This document shows, piece after piece, positions 62,545 to 64,000 of a stretch of DNA of 64,000 bases; the stretch's first letter is position 1; each line of letters starts with the position of its first letter. Source of the DNA: Paenibacillus anaericanus (GTDB taxonomy: Bacteria > Bacillota > Bacilli > Paenibacillales > Paenibacillaceae). The translations under genes were made by a program, and so were the position numbers. The notes under the pieces are model-generated. The model was not told the DNA's origin. It did not search any database and was given only the letters and a program-made list of their open reading frames with translations. Location: assembly GCF_003994475.1 (NCBI RefSeq), contig NZ_RZNY01000009.1, positions 123,873 through 187,872 of the forward strand. Reading direction: 5' to 3'.

Positions 62545-63587
62545 GACATTTCCGCCTCCCTTTGCTTCTTCTTCCGGTACAATAAATAAGCAAAGAAAGG
62601 AGCTCCAACAAACGCCGTAACTATACCTAAAGGAATCTCCGTCGGAGCCAATAATGAACGTGCCGCCAGATCACTCCACATCATAAATATACCACCACCA
62701 AGCGCAGAGAGTGGAATAATAAGTCGATAATCCGGTCCGACGATAAGTCGTAACATATGAGGGACTACGAGTCCAACGAATCCGATAACACCGGACACCG
62801 AGACTGCCGCAGCTGTTAATAACGTAGCCACAAGCAATACCCAGAGCTTGGTCCGCTCTACATGAAGTCCAGAATGGGCTGCATGCCGCTCGCCTAGTGC
62901 AAGTAAGTTTAGTGACCTGGCTTGGCTCCACAAGAATAGCGCCCCAAGTACTAAATACGGGAAAAGGATGGTCGTATATGACCATCCGCGAAGACTCAGG
63001 CTTCCCATCGTCCAATATAAAATTTCATTCACGGTCTTATTCGACATAGCCGTGAGAAAAGATACGATCGCTCCAAGGAACGACTGCATCACTACACCTG
63101 ATAAAATAAGTCCTTCAATTGGAATCTTTCCGTTCTCGCGCGCCAACCACATTACGACCCATAACGTTACCATTCCTGTTAGAAAGGCAACAACAGGTAG
63201 AGAAAACACGCCGATCAAAGAGAACTGCCATCCGAAGAAAATGAGCGTTGCCGCCCCCACAGCGGAACCCGATGATACCCCAAGGGTAAACGGGTCTGCC
63301 AACGGATTGCGTAGTACTCCCTGAAAGGCAGCTCCCGCTATAGCAAGTGCCGCTCCAACCAGGAGACCCAAAAGAACACGAGGTAGTCGAACCTGCATGA
63401 TGATTTGTTCCGAAGCTACATCCCAATCCTTAGTCACGAGTTGACCTATCCAGGGTAATCGATGCAACAAAATTCGAAGTATCTCTCCTAATGGCAAGGA
63501 TACGGAACCAAATCCAATACAGATAAGTAACGTGACGCCGAGTAGGATCAGGCCAATCGCCCCATATCCCGCCAGCTTTTTACTCAT
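62541..63587 (-). CDS. btuC: Cobalamin-type ABC transporter permease (FecCD/BtuC family)
   Basis: 348 residues with about ten membrane helices. RLPRVLLGLLVGAALAIAGAAFQGVLRNPLADP and GFVGLVVPHMLRLIVGPDYR are the two family signatures; the latter contacts the ATPase. Overlaps both neighbours by 4 nt. Confidence 0.92.
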   Translation of the reverse strand: MSKKLAGYGAIGLILLGVTLLICIGFGSVSLPLGEILRILLHRLPWIGQLVTKDWDVASEQIIMQVRLPRVLLGLLVGAALAIAGAAFQGVLRNPLADPFTLGVSSGSAVGAATLIFFGWQFSLIGVFSLPVVAFLTGMVTLWVVMWLARENGKIPIEGLILSGVVMQSFLGAIVSFLTAMSNKTVNEILYWTMGSLSLRGWSYTTILFPYLVLGALFLWSQARSLNLLALGERHAAHSGLHVERTKLWVLLVATLLTAAAVSVSGVIGFVGLVVPHMLRLIVGPDYRLIIPLSALGGGIFMMWSDLAARSLLAPTEIPLGIVTAFVGAPFFAYLLYRKKKQREAEMS

Positions 63588-64000
63588 TTATTCATCAATT
63601 CCGGATAAATCGCTGTTGCCATCTCAATCAATCCTTGAGTTACACGAGGACCCGGGCGGCTTAATAAATTATCATTAAGGCCAACAACGTGATCTTCTTT
63701 AATTGCTTTAATTTGATCCCATCCACTACGGCCTTTAATAATTTCGGCCAATGTCTTGTTATTCTCATCCACAACGCTGCTTGCATACAAAATGACGTCT
63801 GGATTTGCTTTAATAATATTCTCTTCATTAATTTCATTCCAACCTGTCAGATCAGAAGCTACATTCACGCCACCGGCTAGTGTAATCATTTCATCCATAA
63901 ATTCACCTTTACCCACTGTCCAGCCTGGGGAGAATTCAATATAGACTTTACTCCGTTGCTCTGGTGTAAGTGATTTGACCGCCTCAACAACTTGATCACG
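63584..64000 (-). CDS. btuF: Cobalamin-type ABC transporter substrate-binding protein (partial, 5' end outside window)
   Basis: The frame stays open to the right edge (reading RDQVVEAVKSLTPEQRSKVY at the edge), so only the C-terminal 138 residues are present. GGVNVASDLTGWNEINEENI and NPDVILYASS followed by RPGPRVTQGLIEMATAIYPEL are typical of PF01497 binding proteins (BtuF/FepB type). A signal peptide and any cobalamin riboswitch would lie beyond the window. Confidence 0.88.
   Translation of the reverse strand, partial: RDQVVEAVKSLTPEQRSKVYIEFSPGWTVGKGEFMDEMITLAGGVNVASDLTGWNEINEENIIKANPDVILYASSVVDENNKTLAEIIKGRSGWDQIKAIKEDHVVGLNDNLLSRPGPRVTQGLIEMATAIYPELMNK

Overview
The window reads as a chromosomal segment of a spore-forming Bacillota, most likely Paenibacillus or a close relative. 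This is inferred from Bacillus-type regulatory RNAs (leucine T-box, L20 leader, preQ1-I riboswitch), strong AGGAGG-type ribosome sites, Bacillus-style Zur, Fur, Fnr and CcpA boxes, an infC gene with an ATT start, spore-coat-like low-complexity proteins and a Paenibacillus-like GH5 cellulase. No tRNA, rRNA, CRISPR array, prophage or intact insertion sequence was seen.

Layout. 1-8.4 kb: a GGDEF/EAL membrane protein, an HMGL-type aldolase, the ferrous iron operon feoA-feoB plus a 53-residue Cys-rich partner behind an Fnr site and a Fur box, a PAS sensor kinase, a zinc-ribbon protein and a peroxiredoxin remnant. 8.4-15.5 kb: branched-chain amino acid genes on the minus strand, ilvB-ilvN-ilvC-leuA behind a leucine T-box, then leuB, cut off from leuA by a terminator and an opposing repeat-protein gene. 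15.6-24.3 kb: an acetyltransferase, a Gly/Tyr-rich protein, infC-rpmI-rplT with an L20 leader, cell-envelope glycosyltransferases and a PAP2 phosphatase, trmB, and the tRNA wobble-modification pair mnmL-mnmM. 24.4-32.5 kb: a lipase, a B12-type radical SAM protein, recQ, rlmD, an AlkD-like protein and a SemiSWEET. 32.6-41.8 kb: a membrane hydrolase, a GH5 endoglucanase with a cre site, a ctc/L25 gene with a structured leader, a DEAD-box helicase and an ArsR-DUF2087 regulator. 41.8-46.5 kb: a zinc-starvation regulon in which two transcription units carry the same 15-bp perfect Zur box: zigA/yciC-like GTPase, zinc-independent L33, znuC-znuB-znuA, and a NusG-domain-II protein. 46.6-56.1 kb: flavodoxin, stalk-domain lipoprotein, 2-hydroxyacid dehydrogenase, MFS pump with PadR, Xaa-Pro peptidase, queuosine-precursor transporter under a preQ1-I riboswitch, and a chemoreceptor. 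57.6-64 kb: an overlapping cobalamin operon (btuF-btuC-btuD-cobT-cobU-cobS-cobQ) running off the right edge.

The most unusual signal is a four-copy, about 137-bp structured repeat. Every copy lies 18-41 nt after the stop codon of a gene, in that gene's sense orientation, and the copies form two convergent pairs (25.4/25.9 kb and 56.2/57.6 kb). The two helices vary between copies with compensating changes while the internal-loop strands are nearly invariant, which suggests a selected 3'-UTR RNA (or REP-like) element. The second pair brackets an IS1595-family transposase remnant and an AT-rich acetyltransferase gene. Other unexplained structures are a compact three-way-junction RNA candidate (39.45 kb) and a 185-nt structured leader with a small ORF ahead of ctc.
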